From assembly GCF_014696385.1 (NCBI RefSeq), contig NZ_JACJQB010000024.1:1-55358 (forward strand): a stretch of DNA of 55,358 nt. The letters run 5' to 3'. The notes beneath the pieces were generated by a model that was given only the letters and a program-made list of their open reading frames with translations, did no database searches and was not told the origin of the DNA. The stretch comes from Pseudanabaena mucicola FACHB-723. GTDB taxonomy: Bacteria; Cyanobacteriota; Cyanobacteriia; Pseudanabaenales; Pseudanabaenaceae. Of the stretch, positions 46,313 through 55,305 are shown piece by piece (within the stretch, counting starts at the first letter, position 1; each line of letters starts with the position of its first letter). Both the position numbers and the translations under genes were made by a program.

Positions 46313-47005
46313 ATGACCTACAACTACAACTATCCCCGTCCTGCCCTCACTGTTGACTGTATCGTTTTTGGACTCGATGCAGAGCTAGATCTGAAAATTA
46401 TGCTAATTAAACGCGATATTTCACCATTTCAAGGACAATGGGCAATCCCTGGGGGATTTGTGCGGATGGACGAGACTTTAGAACAGGCAGCTTTACGGGA
46501 ACTACAAGAGGAAACAGGCATACAAGATGTTTATTTGGAGCAGTTATATACTTTTGGTGATTTGGGGCGCGACCCTCGCGATCGCACGGTTACGGTTGCC
46601 TATTACGCCCTAATTAATCTTGTCGATCAGAAAATTCAAGCCGCCACTGATGCCCGTGAAGCTGACTGGTTTCCACTTTCTACAATTCCGCAACTAGCCT
46701 TTGACCATAACCAGATTTTGCAAACTGCGATCACCCGCCTGCGGAGCAAAATTCGCTATGAACCGCTTGGATTTGAACTATTGCCCAAAAAATTCACTCT
46801 TTCCCAGTTGCAAAAACTTTACGAAACTGTACTCGATCGTCCCCTTGATAAGCGCAATTTTCGTAAAAAAATATTGAGCATGGACTTGCTAATCGATACG
46901 GGAACGGTCGAGCAGAATGTCGCCCACCGCGCCGCTAAGCTGTATCAATTTGATGAGAATAAATACTCACAGCTTAAACGAAACGGATTTAATTTTGAAA
47001 TTTAA
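46313..47005 (+). CDS. nrtR: Nudix-HTH regulator of NrtR type
   Basis: 230 aa. The N-terminal Nudix domain carries a complete Nudix box ([20 protein letters not shown], then TGI), so ADP-ribose pyrophosphatase activity may remain, unlike many NrtR repressors that keep binding only. The C-terminal 80 residues form a winged helix ([26 protein letters not shown] broken at conserved sites) followed by the typical tail [12 protein letters not shown]. NrtR proteins repress NAD salvage genes and respond to ADP-ribose. The divergent operon with ADP-ribosylglycohydrolase and nicotinamidase-like genes fits such a regulon. Confidence 0.85.
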   Translation: MTYNYNYPRPALTVDCIVFGLDAELDLKIMLIKRDISPFQGQWAIPGGFVRMDETLEQAALRELQEETGIQDVYLEQLYTFGDLGRDPRDRTVTVAYYALINLVDQKIQAATDAREADWFPLSTIPQLAFDHNQILQTAITRLRSKIRYEPLGFELLPKKFTLSQLQKLYETVLDRPLDKRNFRKKILSMDLLIDTGTVEQNVAHRAAKLYQFDENKYSQLKRNGFNFEI

Positions 47006-47185
47006 ACCTAAAGAGCTATCTCGATAATAAGTATCATCTCTAATCTTTCTTAACGAAGTGATCGTTAAATTTGCGATCGCAAGCTGAATATTAAAGTTAC
47101 GATGTACAGGTACAGCATTTTGGCAAATCAAATAGCTCTATAAATTTGCTCGCCGTTCTCCTTGTCCACCTTCAAGCACAATTTT

Positions 47186-47896
47186 ATGTACAAAAGGGAA
47201 CTCAAGCTTCCAAGTCGGCATCTCAACAACTTTTACGATGGCTCAATCTATGATCTAGTATTTTTAGACTTAGAATGGTGTCGTGATTTTCAGAGAAATG
47301 GAACTATTCAAAAGATATTTGGCTATACCCTGACTCGGATTCTCGAAGGTAGCAATGAGCAGTACATCAAAATTCAATTTATCGAGTCGAGTACCCAAGA
47401 GAAAAGAATTATTCAAGATATCTTGAACGACTTACATAGCTTACAGGGCAAATACTTCATCGGTTATGGACTATCGACTAGTGATATGTTTTGTCTGCGC
47501 CAAAGAATTGAGGCTCTAGATTTTATTCCTAAAGTGGAAAGTATTAAAATTCTCGATTTACAAAGAATTATTCAGCGAAGTGATCTTAATCAGGGATTGA
47601 ATAATTTATTTGCCTATTTAGAAATTCCTATCTATAAAAGAATTAAAGGATATTATGTATTTCGGAATGGAATTAAGGTATTACGAAAGGAACGGGGGTA
47701 TGAAACAATTCTCAATGAAATCTATGAATACTGTTTAGAAGATGCCGAAAATTATTTCCACATCATCAACAATTGGCAAACTCAATTTCCTTTAGTCGAT
47801 TGCAAGAAACATCAAACTATCAATCTCAAAGTCGATCCGCGCTCAGAGCGACGCATCAGAGCGACAAAATGTGCAGCTTTACAAAGACCGTCTTAA
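47186..47896 (+). CDS. Ribonuclease-H-like 3'-5' exonuclease-fold protein
   Basis: About 236 aa from ATG 47186 (a TTG at 47162 also fits the frame). It shows the spaced acids of a DEDD exonuclease: LVFLDLEWC (D-x-E) near the N-terminus, GYGLSTSDMFCLRQR (second Asp) near 98 and YEYCLEDAENYFHI (final Asp) near 193. This resembles YprB-like predicted exonucleases. The C-terminus is short and basic (RSERRIRATK) and may be frayed. Function on DNA or RNA unknown; no obvious partner nearby. Confidence 0.5.
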   Translation: MYKRELKLPSRHLNNFYDGSIYDLVFLDLEWCRDFQRNGTIQKIFGYTLTRILEGSNEQYIKIQFIESSTQEKRIIQDILNDLHSLQGKYFIGYGLSTSDMFCLRQRIEALDFIPKVESIKILDLQRIIQRSDLNQGLNNLFAYLEIPIYKRIKGYYVFRNGIKVLRKERGYETILNEIYEYCLEDAENYFHIINNWQTQFPLVDCKKHQTINLKVDPRSERRIRATKCAALQRPS

Positions 47897-48012
47897 AATT
47901 ATCTGCGATCGCGCTTTGCCTAATCACTAAACAATCTCCGAAACCGCAGATCAATGTTTAAGCTTTTCTCTGGGGATGTTAATGCGTGATGTCTTGTCTG
48001 CCATAGCTTGAG

Positions 48013-48480
48013 CTAGTCAGGTTGAGGATAGAAGTCTAAATCTAGTATTTCTAGAATATTAAAAGGGCAAGAGACTGGAAAAGTTGCCAATGCTAAGTTT
48101 GTCTCTACCATTGCCTCCCGCCGAGCGCGTTGATAGGTTTTGTTTATCCACTCGCTGTCACTAAGCAATCTTCGCAAACTTGGGCTTGCTTCTAAGTATT
48201 CATCAATGTTCAATCTTTCGCGATTGATGGTGATCTTCCAGCTATGACTTTGCCGCTCGCTTTGATATTTCCATTTGAGTAAGTGCATTAATATCAATCT
48301 CAGTGAACTTTGCAAGGCATGTTGTTGACTTTTGCCCAAGTCTGCTATTTCCTCTATTAGGTTTTCTATATCTAGGTCTTGCCATTGATGAGATCGCAAA
48401 AATCCTACGGTTTCTTCCACCCAAGCCAAAAAGTCGCTATTATACAAATCTCGTTTTTTAGTTGGAGTTAATAGATCCAT
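48013..48480 (-). CDS. DUF29 family protein
   Basis: About 155 aa from ATG 48480 (a TTG at 48498 is possible). The pattern LYNSDFLAWVEETVGFLR, then DIENLIEEIADLGKSQQHALQSSL broken by variable sites, and HLLKWKYQSERQSHSW marks DUF29, a helical family highly expanded in cyanobacteria. No function is established that I know of; members are often scattered near mobile or toxin-like genes. Confidence 0.88.
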   Translation of the reverse strand: MDLLTPTKKRDLYNSDFLAWVEETVGFLRSHQWQDLDIENLIEEIADLGKSQQHALQSSLRLILMHLLKWKYQSERQSHSWKITINRERLNIDEYLEASPSLRRLLSDSEWINKTYQRARREAMVETNLALATFPVSCPFNILEILDLDFYPQPD

Positions 48481-48613
48481 TGTGTTGATCTCAATCAAAC
48501 TTGACTAAAAATATTATAATTCCGCCATCTTAGATGTTTACAAATAATCTGCGCTCGCATTAAGTTTTGGGTAAAGTATTTTTGCCTCGTGGGGTGGGAA
48601 TCGCCTAATTTTC

Positions 48614-49468
48614 CTAAGCATTAGTTTCTTTCTTACTACTAAACCTCTGAGTCAAGCCTTCACCGACTAGTGATAAACCGATAGTCATTAGCGTAATCGC
48701 TAAACCGGGAAAAATGGTTGTCCACCAGATATTTTCGCCAGTCGAGAGTGCATCTAAAGCTTGCTTAAGATCGTGTCCCCATTCAGGGACATCTTCGGGA
48801 ATACCTAGACCTAAAAAGCCTAAACCTGCCAGAGTCAGAATTGCGTCGGCGGCGTTGAGAGTAAAAATTACGGGTAGGCTTTGGATGACGTTGGGCGCGA
48901 GATACTTGATGAGGATCGTTTTCGTATCCGCACCAAGTGCTTGAGCCGCCTCGATATAAACTTCAGTTTTGGTACTCACGGTTTGGTTGCGGATCACCCG
49001 AAAATACTGAGGGATATAGGCAACACTAAGGGCGATCGCTGCATTCCAAACACCCGCGCCAACCACAAAAGCGATCGTGAGCGAGAGTAATAAACTGGGC
49101 AATGTATAGATTGCATCCATCAGAAATACCAAAATGCGATCGAGCCAGCCGCCTTTGTAGCCGCTAATCATGCCCAATGGCACACCCACCACCACACTAA
49201 TTAGGGTCGAGGCGATGGTAACTTGCCATGCGACACCTGCCCCTGCAATGGTTCTGGTAAATACATCATGTCCTTGCAAATCTGTGCCGAACCAATGTTG
49301 TAATGAGGGTGGCTCATGGATCGGATTACTGAGAAATTCACTAGGACTACTCAAAATTCCCATGGCTTGCAGTAGTGGTGCAATAATTGCCATCAGCAAA
49401 AAAACAATGCTAATGAAAATCCCAATAGACATTAATTGTTGTGAAACTGACGGCGTAGACGATTTCAT
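48614..49468 (-). CDS. ABC transporter permease, DppC/OppC type
   Basis: A 284-aa membrane subunit of a peptide/nickel uptake system with six hydrophobic segments. An N-terminal cytoplasmic stub and helix one are followed by HWFGTDLQGHDVFTRTIAGA, typical of OppC/DppC, and the EAA loop EAAQALGADTKTILIKYL that contacts the ATPase. No binding protein, second permease or ATPase is adjacent, so it acts with parts encoded elsewhere. The start near 49468 gives the usual N-terminal length. Confidence 0.9.
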   Translation of the reverse strand: MKSSTPSVSQQLMSIGIFISIVFLLMAIIAPLLQAMGILSSPSEFLSNPIHEPPSLQHWFGTDLQGHDVFTRTIAGAGVAWQVTIASTLISVVVGVPLGMISGYKGGWLDRILVFLMDAIYTLPSLLLSLTIAFVVGAGVWNAAIALSVAYIPQYFRVIRNQTVSTKTEVYIEAAQALGADTKTILIKYLAPNVIQSLPVIFTLNAADAILTLAGLGFLGLGIPEDVPEWGHDLKQALDALSTGENIWWTTIFPGLAITLMTIGLSLVGEGLTQRFSSKKETNA

Positions 49469-49578
49469 GGGGTTAACTCAAGGAATAACTAGAAGCAAAA
49501 CTGGATTTCTTTGATTTGTACTATACCGCGATCGCTAAATCTAGATAGAATAAGCTACTGGGATCGTAGGTAAAAATT

Positions 49579-50343
49579 ATGGATGTAATTCCCGCAATTG
49601 ATATTTTAGATGGACGCTGCGTTAGGCTCTATCAAGGGGATTATCAACAATCGGAAGTATTTGGTGAAGACCCTGTAGAGGTTGCCCAACGCTGGTACAG
49701 TCAAGGCGCAAAGTATTTGCATGTAGTTGATTTGGACGGAGCCAAAGAAGGCAAGCCCAAAAACCTCAAGGTCATTGAGGCGATCGCCCGTTCCATTCCG
49801 ATGCGGGTGCAGATGGGTGGTGGTTTACGCGATCGCAATAGCATCTTGTCGGTATTGAACTCTGGTGTCAGCCGTGTCATTTTAGGCACAGCCGCCGTCG
49901 AGAACTCCCAACTAATTGCCGAGATTTGTGCCGAATTTCCCGAACAAATCATGATCGGCATTGATGCCCGTGATGGCAAAGTTGCCACTAGAGGCTGGCT
50001 CACCACATCGGAGGTAATGGCGGTAGATCTCGCTAAGCGCATGACTTCCGTGGGCATTGCAGGGATCATTTACACCGATATTCATCGCGATGGCACGATG
50101 CAGGGGCCAAATATAGAAGCATTGCGCCAACTTGCGGAAAATGTTGATGTACCAGTAATTGCCTCTGGTGGGATTAGTTCGATTACGGATTTACTAAATC
50201 TATTAGCACTGGAATCGGTCGGGGTTAAGGGTGCAATTGTTGGGAAATCCATTTACACAGGTGCAATTCAATTACCTGAAGCCATCCGTGCGGTGGGCAA
50301 TGGACGTTGGCAAGATGTCATTGATGGCTCTGCGATCGCTTAA
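49579..50343 (+). CDS. hisA: Phosphoribosylformimino-AICAR ribotide isomerase
   Basis: A 254-aa TIM-barrel enzyme of histidine synthesis (ProFAR to PRFAR). Catalytic Asp in [14 protein letters not shown] near residue 8, phosphate loops QMGGGLRD and IASGGISS, and the second Asp in YTDIHRDGT near 172 are present. It appears monocistronic, ending before a perfect hairpin. Confidence 0.97.
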   Translation: MDVIPAIDILDGRCVRLYQGDYQQSEVFGEDPVEVAQRWYSQGAKYLHVVDLDGAKEGKPKNLKVIEAIARSIPMRVQMGGGLRDRNSILSVLNSGVSRVILGTAAVENSQLIAEICAEFPEQIMIGIDARDGKVATRGWLTTSEVMAVDLAKRMTSVGIAGIIYTDIHRDGTMQGPNIEALRQLAENVDVPVIASGGISSITDLLNLLALESVGVKGAIVGKSIYTGAIQLPEAIRAVGNGRWQDVIDGSAIA

Positions 50344-50360
50344 TCACCTAATTTAATCAC

Positions 50361-50399
50361 TTAATTAAAAGGAGTCGCTTCGCGACTCCTTTTAATTAA
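50361..50399. terminator. Perfect 18-bp hairpin after hisA
   Basis: Arms 50361-50378 and 50382-50399 pair perfectly around TTC (GCTTCGC core) with A/T runs on both outer sides. It lies between convergent hisA and the C39 peptidase gene and overlaps the latter's stop region. Likely bidirectional. Confidence 0.85.
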
Positions 50400-52273
50400 C
50401 GGGGCATAATGAAATGTGCCCAAACATCGCCATCGACACCACACATATCACGCATGTATATATACGGATAGCGCAAACCCTTACCCTCAGTCTGGCTATA
50501 GCCTGTGAGGGCATTACCGTAGGGATCATGGACGATGTAGCCATACTCATCAAAACCAATCACGCAAACAATATGTCCGCCATGGGTAAAGTAGCCACCA
50601 ATCACGACGGGACGATTTGCCATTATTTCCTGTTTGATTTGCGCCCATGTGCGGGCGGTGCTGAAGTTTCCGCCAAAACCGTAGGCGCGGTAAAGCTCTT
50701 GTAAAACTGAGTTATCGGTTCTTGCTTGCCTGCCATAACGATCAATTACCCATTGATACAGTTCATCCTCTAATTGTTGGCGAGGATTTCGCGATCGCAA
50801 TCCGTGAAAAGCCAAGACCATGGCGATTGAGGTGACATTGCAAGTCACGAAAGGATCACGAGGGTTATCGAGTTGGGAGAAGTAGGGAACGCCTAACACT
50901 TTGCGTTTGGGCGTAATTTCAATGGGCTTATTCCCTTGATTGAGGTTGACATGCCCCGCAAATACAAATCCTGTTTTGCCGATGGGGGGTAGCTCCTCAT
51001 TTAAGGTGACTTGAAAATGTAAATCAGTCAGGCTATAGCTATCAACACCAAAGATATCGCCTGCGGCGAGAGGCACAACCTCACTTGCAGATAGTTGACG
51101 CGAATCGAGGGGTCGTTTTTTAAATACGGTTTTTTGTTTGACATTAATGATTTTCATATCGGGGTCATGGACGATTGCCTTGCCATTTTTGGTAATGCTG
51201 ACATGCTGCCAATAGAAAAAGCCCACCGTCCCCACAGGCGCGATCGCAGTTGGGAATTTGACCCGAAAATGTCCGTTTACCGTCGCATAGCCTGTAATTT
51301 GATAGGTCGTTCCTGCTTTCACCAAAATTTTCTGGGAGTTGGAGAGGTTACTGGCATCTAGTGCCGACACTTTCAAAAAGGTGTCAGTCAAAACCGTGGC
51401 AATCGCACCTTTAATCGGAATATCGCCCACTTCCACAGGTTTAGAAAAATCAATCGATTCCCCTAATTTCGCTAATTCCACATGGGGCAGAAACAGGTAA
51501 CCAACCTGTCCCACGGGCGCAAGGGGCTTATTCAGCTTGATCTTGACATGGTTATCGATGATTTCATAGTCACCATCAAGTTCTAATTTTGTCCCCGCCT
51601 TTACTGATACTTTTTGATTGCTCGCCAAAGCCATTGATGAGGCAGTGGAGAGCTTAAACACAGTGTCTTGCTTGATGGTGAGGGTGATTGGCGCAATTAA
51701 ATCCACATGGGGCGCATAAAAATAGCCAAACTGTCCCACGGGTGCGATCGCAGTTTTGAGCAACACCTTGATATGACCATCCACTGCACCATAACGCAAC
51801 AACTCTAGGGTTTGTCCCGCAGGTACATCGACCTTGCCATCGGGTGGTAGTGTCGCCGAATCCGCAGGGCTAGCTTTAAAACGGGTGACTTGCTTGGTAA
51901 CAAGGGCAATATCGGGCTGCTTCACTAAAATATTGACAATCACCTCCGTCAAAAGCTGATCATTGTCACCCAAAGCCTTTACCCGCAAAAATGTTGCCGA
52001 AGGCTTGGGCAAACCCGCCGCAATGTTGGCTTGCCAAGTCCCCTTAGTTGCGTCGGTCACGACATTCACCGCAACATCATCGGGTAATTGCACAAGGATT
52101 TTCTTAACTTGCGAAAAGTCGGCAGTTCCTGCGATCGCAATTTCGCGATTGATGATCACTTCAGGCGACGACTGTGTAACAGCAAGAAAATCGTTTTTTG
52201 CGGCAGAAGGGGAAATTGGCTCAGGGGAACTAACAGATTGATCAGGGGAATTATTAGCAGCAGCGTCCGTCAT
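50396..52273 (-). CDS. C39-like papain-fold peptidase with four tandem beta repeats
   Basis: 625 aa. No signal peptide or membrane helix is seen at the N-terminus, which is Ser/Asp-rich. Residues about 130-450 hold four repeats of 70-80 residues, each with a TVFK-like strand, an AG-T turn and a closing PVGQVGYLFLPHV-like motif (APVGQFGYFY, APVGQVGYLF, APVGTVGFFY, PPIGKTGFVF). The C-terminal 165 residues are a C39 peptidase: Cys in FVTCNVTSIAMVL, His in HGGHIVCVIGFD and Asp in IVHDPYGN. Such repeats may bind wall or substrate; the target is unknown, and secretion by a non-Sec route is possible. Confidence 0.8.
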   Translation of the reverse strand: MTDAAANNSPDQSVSSPEPISPSAAKNDFLAVTQSSPEVIINREIAIAGTADFSQVKKILVQLPDDVAVNVVTDATKGTWQANIAAGLPKPSATFLRVKALGDNDQLLTEVIVNILVKQPDIALVTKQVTRFKASPADSATLPPDGKVDVPAGQTLELLRYGAVDGHIKVLLKTAIAPVGQFGYFYAPHVDLIAPITLTIKQDTVFKLSTASSMALASNQKVSVKAGTKLELDGDYEIIDNHVKIKLNKPLAPVGQVGYLFLPHVELAKLGESIDFSKPVEVGDIPIKGAIATVLTDTFLKVSALDASNLSNSQKILVKAGTTYQITGYATVNGHFRVKFPTAIAPVGTVGFFYWQHVSITKNGKAIVHDPDMKIINVKQKTVFKKRPLDSRQLSASEVVPLAAGDIFGVDSYSLTDLHFQVTLNEELPPIGKTGFVFAGHVNLNQGNKPIEITPKRKVLGVPYFSQLDNPRDPFVTCNVTSIAMVLAFHGLRSRNPRQQLEDELYQWVIDRYGRQARTDNSVLQELYRAYGFGGNFSTARTWAQIKQEIMANRPVVIGGYFTHGGHIVCVIGFDEYGYIVHDPYGNALTGYSQTEGKGLRYPYIYMRDMCGVDGDVWAHFIMPR

Positions 52274-52405
52274 TTCTGTTCACTCTTTAACTAGTGGGTT
52301 TATTATCTAATTCGCTGACACACCTTGACTTTTTGGGTTTTGTCTTGCCTTTGCATGAGAAAATAGCACAAACATCTTTAGAATTAACTAGATACGAGTA
52401 TCGTT

Positions 52406-52600
52406 ATGGGCTTTGCTGATTATTCGATCGCAGAGATCGCTGAAGATTACAAACTCAGCCTTGAGGCGGTGTTTCAACTGTGCGATCGGCTGGGGATCGC
52501 GTACCAAGATGCAGAAACCAAGCTTGCTTTGGAAGATGCAAAAGCCGTAATCATGGCATCGGAAGCCCAAAATTCTCAAACCCCTCCACCCAAAATCTAA
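52406..52600 (+). CDS. Small helical protein upstream of psbV
   Basis: 64 aa, acidic, with SIAEIAEDYKLSLEAVFQLCDRLGI, which looks like a helix-turn-helix of the type found at the start of translation factor IF-2 or in small DNA-binding proteins. It lies 102 bases before psbV on the same strand and contains HIP1-like text. Whether it acts on psbV expression is unknown; a regulatory function is only a guess. Confidence 0.6.
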   Translation: MGFADYSIAEIAEDYKLSLEAVFQLCDRLGIAYQDAETKLALEDAKAVIMASEAQNSQTPPPKI

Positions 52601-52702
52601 ATACTTCAAAGATTAACTGCGATCGCAAACTCGCAATAAATCTTTGAGATTAGGTTAAATTCTTTTAGATAAACTTAGATAAATTAAGTTACGTCCGTAA
52701 TT

Positions 52703-53212
52703 ATGAACAAAAATCCTTTTAAATATTTAGCTAAATATTTAGCGGCTGCGATCGCATTCGTCATGATTGCATTTCAGCTTTTTACCCCCAGCGTCAGCGC
52801 TGCTGACATCCCCATCGAGCTGCGTACCGTTCCCCTCAACGAAACCACCAATATTGTCTTGACCCAAAAAGACATTGCCAAGGGTAAAAAATTATTTTCT
52901 AATGCCTGTGCAACTTGTCACCTCGGCGGTGCAACCTTCACCAATCCTAACGTGAACCTCTCCCCCGAATCCTTGGCTGGTGCAAATCCTGTCCGTAACA
53001 ATATTCTAGGCTTGGTTGATTTTATGAAGAAACCAACCACCTATGACGGCGTAACCGAAATTTATGACGTTCACCCTAGCCTCAAGAGTACCGATATTTT
53101 CCCCACCATGCGTGGACTCACCGACAATGACCTCAAGCTCATTGCTGGTTACATCCTCTACGAACCTAAAGTCAAAGGTATCGGCTGGGGCGGCGGAAAG
53201 ATATACTATTAA
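52703..53212 (+). CDS. psbV: Photosystem II cytochrome c550
   Basis: 169 aa with a cleavable signal peptide (to about 33, SVSA-A), so the mature form lies in the thylakoid lumen bound to PSII near the oxygen-evolving cluster. Heme attachment motif CATCH is at about 69-73, the distal ligand His lies in IYDVHPSLK, and the C-terminus GGKIYY is the family hallmark. Followed by petE 150 bases on. Confidence 0.97.
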   Translation: MNKNPFKYLAKYLAAAIAFVMIAFQLFTPSVSAADIPIELRTVPLNETTNIVLTQKDIAKGKKLFSNACATCHLGGATFTNPNVNLSPESLAGANPVRNNILGLVDFMKKPTTYDGVTEIYDVHPSLKSTDIFPTMRGLTDNDLKLIAGYILYEPKVKGIGWGGGKIYY

Positions 53213-53244
53213 GCAAATAATGTAGCGTACTAGTCATACGTTAT

Positions 53245-53268
53245 ATTTAGCTCCCACAAAAGCTAAAT
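53245..53268 (+). repeat. Short hairpin between psbV and petE
   Basis: ATTTAGCT at 53245-53252 pairs with AGCTAAAT at 53261-53268 around an eight-base loop, 32 bases after psbV. It may stabilise or end the psbV message. A short GAGTC tandem (53309-53325) follows in the petE leader. Confidence 0.4.
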
Positions 53269-53362
53269 TTCCTTAGCTTTTCCCTAACGTGTTTTAGTTG
53301 CTTTAATTCGAGTCGAGTCGAGTTAGTGCAAGTCAAGTTGAATTTTAGTCGGTAGTTAATTT

Positions 53363-53737
53363 ATGAATATTTCTTCTTTTGCGAAAAAGCTAGGTTTGGC
53401 ACTTGCTAGCCTTTTGTTTGTGGTTGGCAGCTTATTTATGACCGCTGCTCCTGCGGCAGCAGATACCGTCACCGTTAAGATGGGTTCTGATGGTGGTCAG
53501 CTAGTATTTGATCCTAAAGTAGTCACCATCAAGGCTGGCGACACTGTCAAATGGGTTAACAACAAAGCTTTCCCTCACAACATCGTATTTGATGGTCATG
53601 ATGAGCTTTCTCACAAAAAATTGGCACAAAAGCCCAAGGCTGAGCTAGAGTCAACCTTCAATGAAGTTGGTGAGTTCTCTTACTACTGCTCTCCTCACCG
53701 TGGCGCTGGTATGCAAGGCAAAGTGATTGTTCAATAA
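53363..53737 (+). CDS. petE: Plastocyanin
   Basis: 124 aa with a twin-hydrophobic signal peptide ending APAAA-D, so a lumenal copper protein carrying electrons from cytochrome b6f to photosystem I. Copper ligands are the His in AFPHNIVFD and the Cys, His and Met of YYCSPHRGAGM. Length is standard. Expression is usually copper-dependent in cyanobacteria; no operator could be identified. A strong terminator follows. Confidence 0.97.
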   Translation: MNISSFAKKLGLALASLLFVVGSLFMTAAPAAADTVTVKMGSDGGQLVFDPKVVTIKAGDTVKWVNNKAFPHNIVFDGHDELSHKKLAQKPKAELESTFNEVGEFSYYCSPHRGAGMQGKVIVQ

Positions 53738-53746
53738 TCACTAACC

Positions 53747-53785
53747 AAAAAAGAGAAGCAAACAATGTTTGCTTCTCTTTTTTTT
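53747..53785 (+). terminator. Rho-independent terminator after petE
   Basis: A 17-bp perfect stem (53747-53763 with 53767-53783) around AAT, ending in a run of eight T. It lies 10 bases after the petE stop. Confidence 0.93.
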
Positions 53786-53930
53786 GTGAGCTGATATTTA
53801 TAGCTGTCGCCAATCTTGTTAGGACACAGAACCAGAAGCGCCGCAACTCGCTTCTTGGGGTTTAATTTTTCCTTATACAAGTGGCGGTAGCTATATAACA
53901 CATCATCAATTTTTAAATTTTGTGCTACCG

Positions 53931-53952
53931 TGAGTAGCATCATGAGTAGCAT
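53931..53952 (+). promoter_or_regulatory. Tandem TGAGTAGCAT repeats before the antitoxin start
   Basis: TGAGTAGCAT occurs at 53931-53940 and 53943-53952, 12 bases apart, ending seven bases before ATG 53960. GCTAC at 53924-53928 adds an inverted half. Ribbon-helix-helix antitoxins usually bind such repeats to repress their own operon, so this is a candidate operator; it is not proven. Confidence 0.4.
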
Positions 53953-53959
53953 AAGGGTC

Positions 53960-54187
53960 ATGAAAATATCTATTTCTCTTCCAGATGAGCTAGTTCATTA
54001 CGTTGACGATCGCGTAGACAATCGTAGTCAACTTGTTGAAAAACTGCTGCAAACATGGCGCAAACAACAAGAACAACAGGCAATGGTTGAGGCTTGTTTA
54101 TTACTTGATCAATTAAACGATCTGTCAAATGATGAGGATGAAGCGTGGCAGCAAGCAGCAATTATCGATTGGGAAGTATCTGGCTAG
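53960..54187 (+). CDS. Ribbon-helix-helix antitoxin (MazE/CopG-like)
   Basis: 75 aa starting MKISISLPDELVHYVDDRV, the strand and first helix of a ribbon-helix-helix DNA-binding domain; the rest is an acidic helical tail suited to wrapping a toxin. ATG 53960 is chosen because upstream in-frame starts only add the repeat sequence. It overlaps the toxin gene by 43 bases, as in many type II toxin-antitoxin pairs, and likely represses its own operon. Confidence 0.8.
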   Translation: MKISISLPDELVHYVDDRVDNRSQLVEKLLQTWRKQQEQQAMVEACLLLDQLNDLSNDEDEAWQQAAIIDWEVSG

Positions 54188-54501
54188 TAAATTTTGAGCC
54201 TTCCATTGGCACAGAGATTCGTAAAACTCGACCTGCGGTAATTATCTCTGGTACTAGTTTTAATCAACGGAGCAAAGTAACTTTACTACCCATCACGTCG
54301 GCAAATCCCAGCGATCGCTTACTTCCCGTGATTGTGCCTTTGACTCCTAATTCAAGTAATGGACTTAGTACCCATAGCTTCATTGTTTGTGTCGAGCCGA
54401 TGACCTTTGATAAACGTAGGTTGATCCAATGTCTTGGGCAAATAGACACAAACCAGTTGCTAAAAATAAAGCAAATTCTAGCTAGCTATTTGGAAATCTA
54501 G
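54145..54501 (+). CDS. PemK/MazF-family mRNA interferase toxin
   Basis: 118 aa beginning at GTG 54145. The fold marks are GSIWLVNFEPSIGTEIRKTRP (conserved Arg-Pro pair after the loop), AVIIS, and LLPITSANPSDRLLP. Length and motifs match sequence-specific endoribonuclease toxins. It overlaps the antitoxin gene. Activity appears intact from sequence. Confidence 0.88.
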   Translation: MAASSNYRLGSIWLVNFEPSIGTEIRKTRPAVIISGTSFNQRSKVTLLPITSANPSDRLLPVIVPLTPNSSNGLSTHSFIVCVEPMTFDKRRLIQCLGQIDTNQLLKIKQILASYLEI

Positions 54502-54543
54502 CCAAAATCAACAATTCATTAAGTAGATTTCAGCAGGAATATA

Positions 54544-55262
54544 ATGAGTGAAATTAAATCGAAATTAGTAGAGAATCAAACCAAGGGTAGTAAATCGAAG
54601 ATATTTTGTTCTCAATGTAATAACGAAATTAATCACCTTGTTTTGCAGTCTATAGATACATCTAATTCTGAGGTTTATAGATTCTCTAATAGTGTTGAAG
54701 GGGAGATATTTTGGTCTGATAATTATCAAATTATTCAATGCAAAGGTTGTGATTTAGTTTCATTCAGGCATTTAAGTTATTTTTCCGAACATGCGGATGA
54801 GTATAGCGATGGTAAAACTTCTTATCTCTACCCTAAAAGAGCTAAGGATGTGAGAGAAGTCAAAGATTTCAGCAATATTTCTGATAATATTATGCGAATA
54901 TATAAAGAAACCATAGACTGTTTCAATAATGATTCTTTCTTATTATGTGCAGCAGGCTTAAGAGCAACTATTGAATCTATCTGTTTAGATAAAAATATTA
55001 AAAATGGCTCTGTAATAAGGCTTGATAAAAATGGTAATCCAAAGCTTGATAAAGATGGTTTTATAGAAAAAAATTATCAAATAATTTAGATGGTAAAATC
55101 GCTGGCTTGCACGAAAGCAATATACTTACGCAAGAACAAGCAGAGAGGTTGAATGAACATCGATATTTAGGCAATGATGCAATTCATAAAATTGCAATTC
55201 CATCTCGCACGCAACTGATTGACGCTATCGATATCATTGAGCACACACTAGAAGCTTTATAG
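54544..55262 (+). pseudogene. DUF4145-domain protein broken by a one-base frameshift
   Basis: The first frame (54544-55089) has a Cys4 metal site at the N-terminus (FCSQC and IQCKGC) followed by the DUF4145 core LLCAAGLRATIESICLD. It ends abruptly after a run of seven A at 55067-55073. With one added A the frame continues as KKLSNNLDGKIAGLHESNIL, TQEQAERLNEHRYLGNDAIHK and on to TAG at 55260-55262, which is the expected end of the family. So either a homopolymer sequence error or a recent mutation. DUF4145 proteins often accompany restriction or defence genes. Confidence 0.8.
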
Positions 55263-55305
55263 AACCCATTTGGTATCTTAGGAAGAGTAATGAAAGGGAT
55301 CAAAC

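Noticed and set aside
53309-53325. GAGTC tandem in the petE leader as a microsatellite
   Set aside because: Only about three partial units; too short to call a functional repeat.
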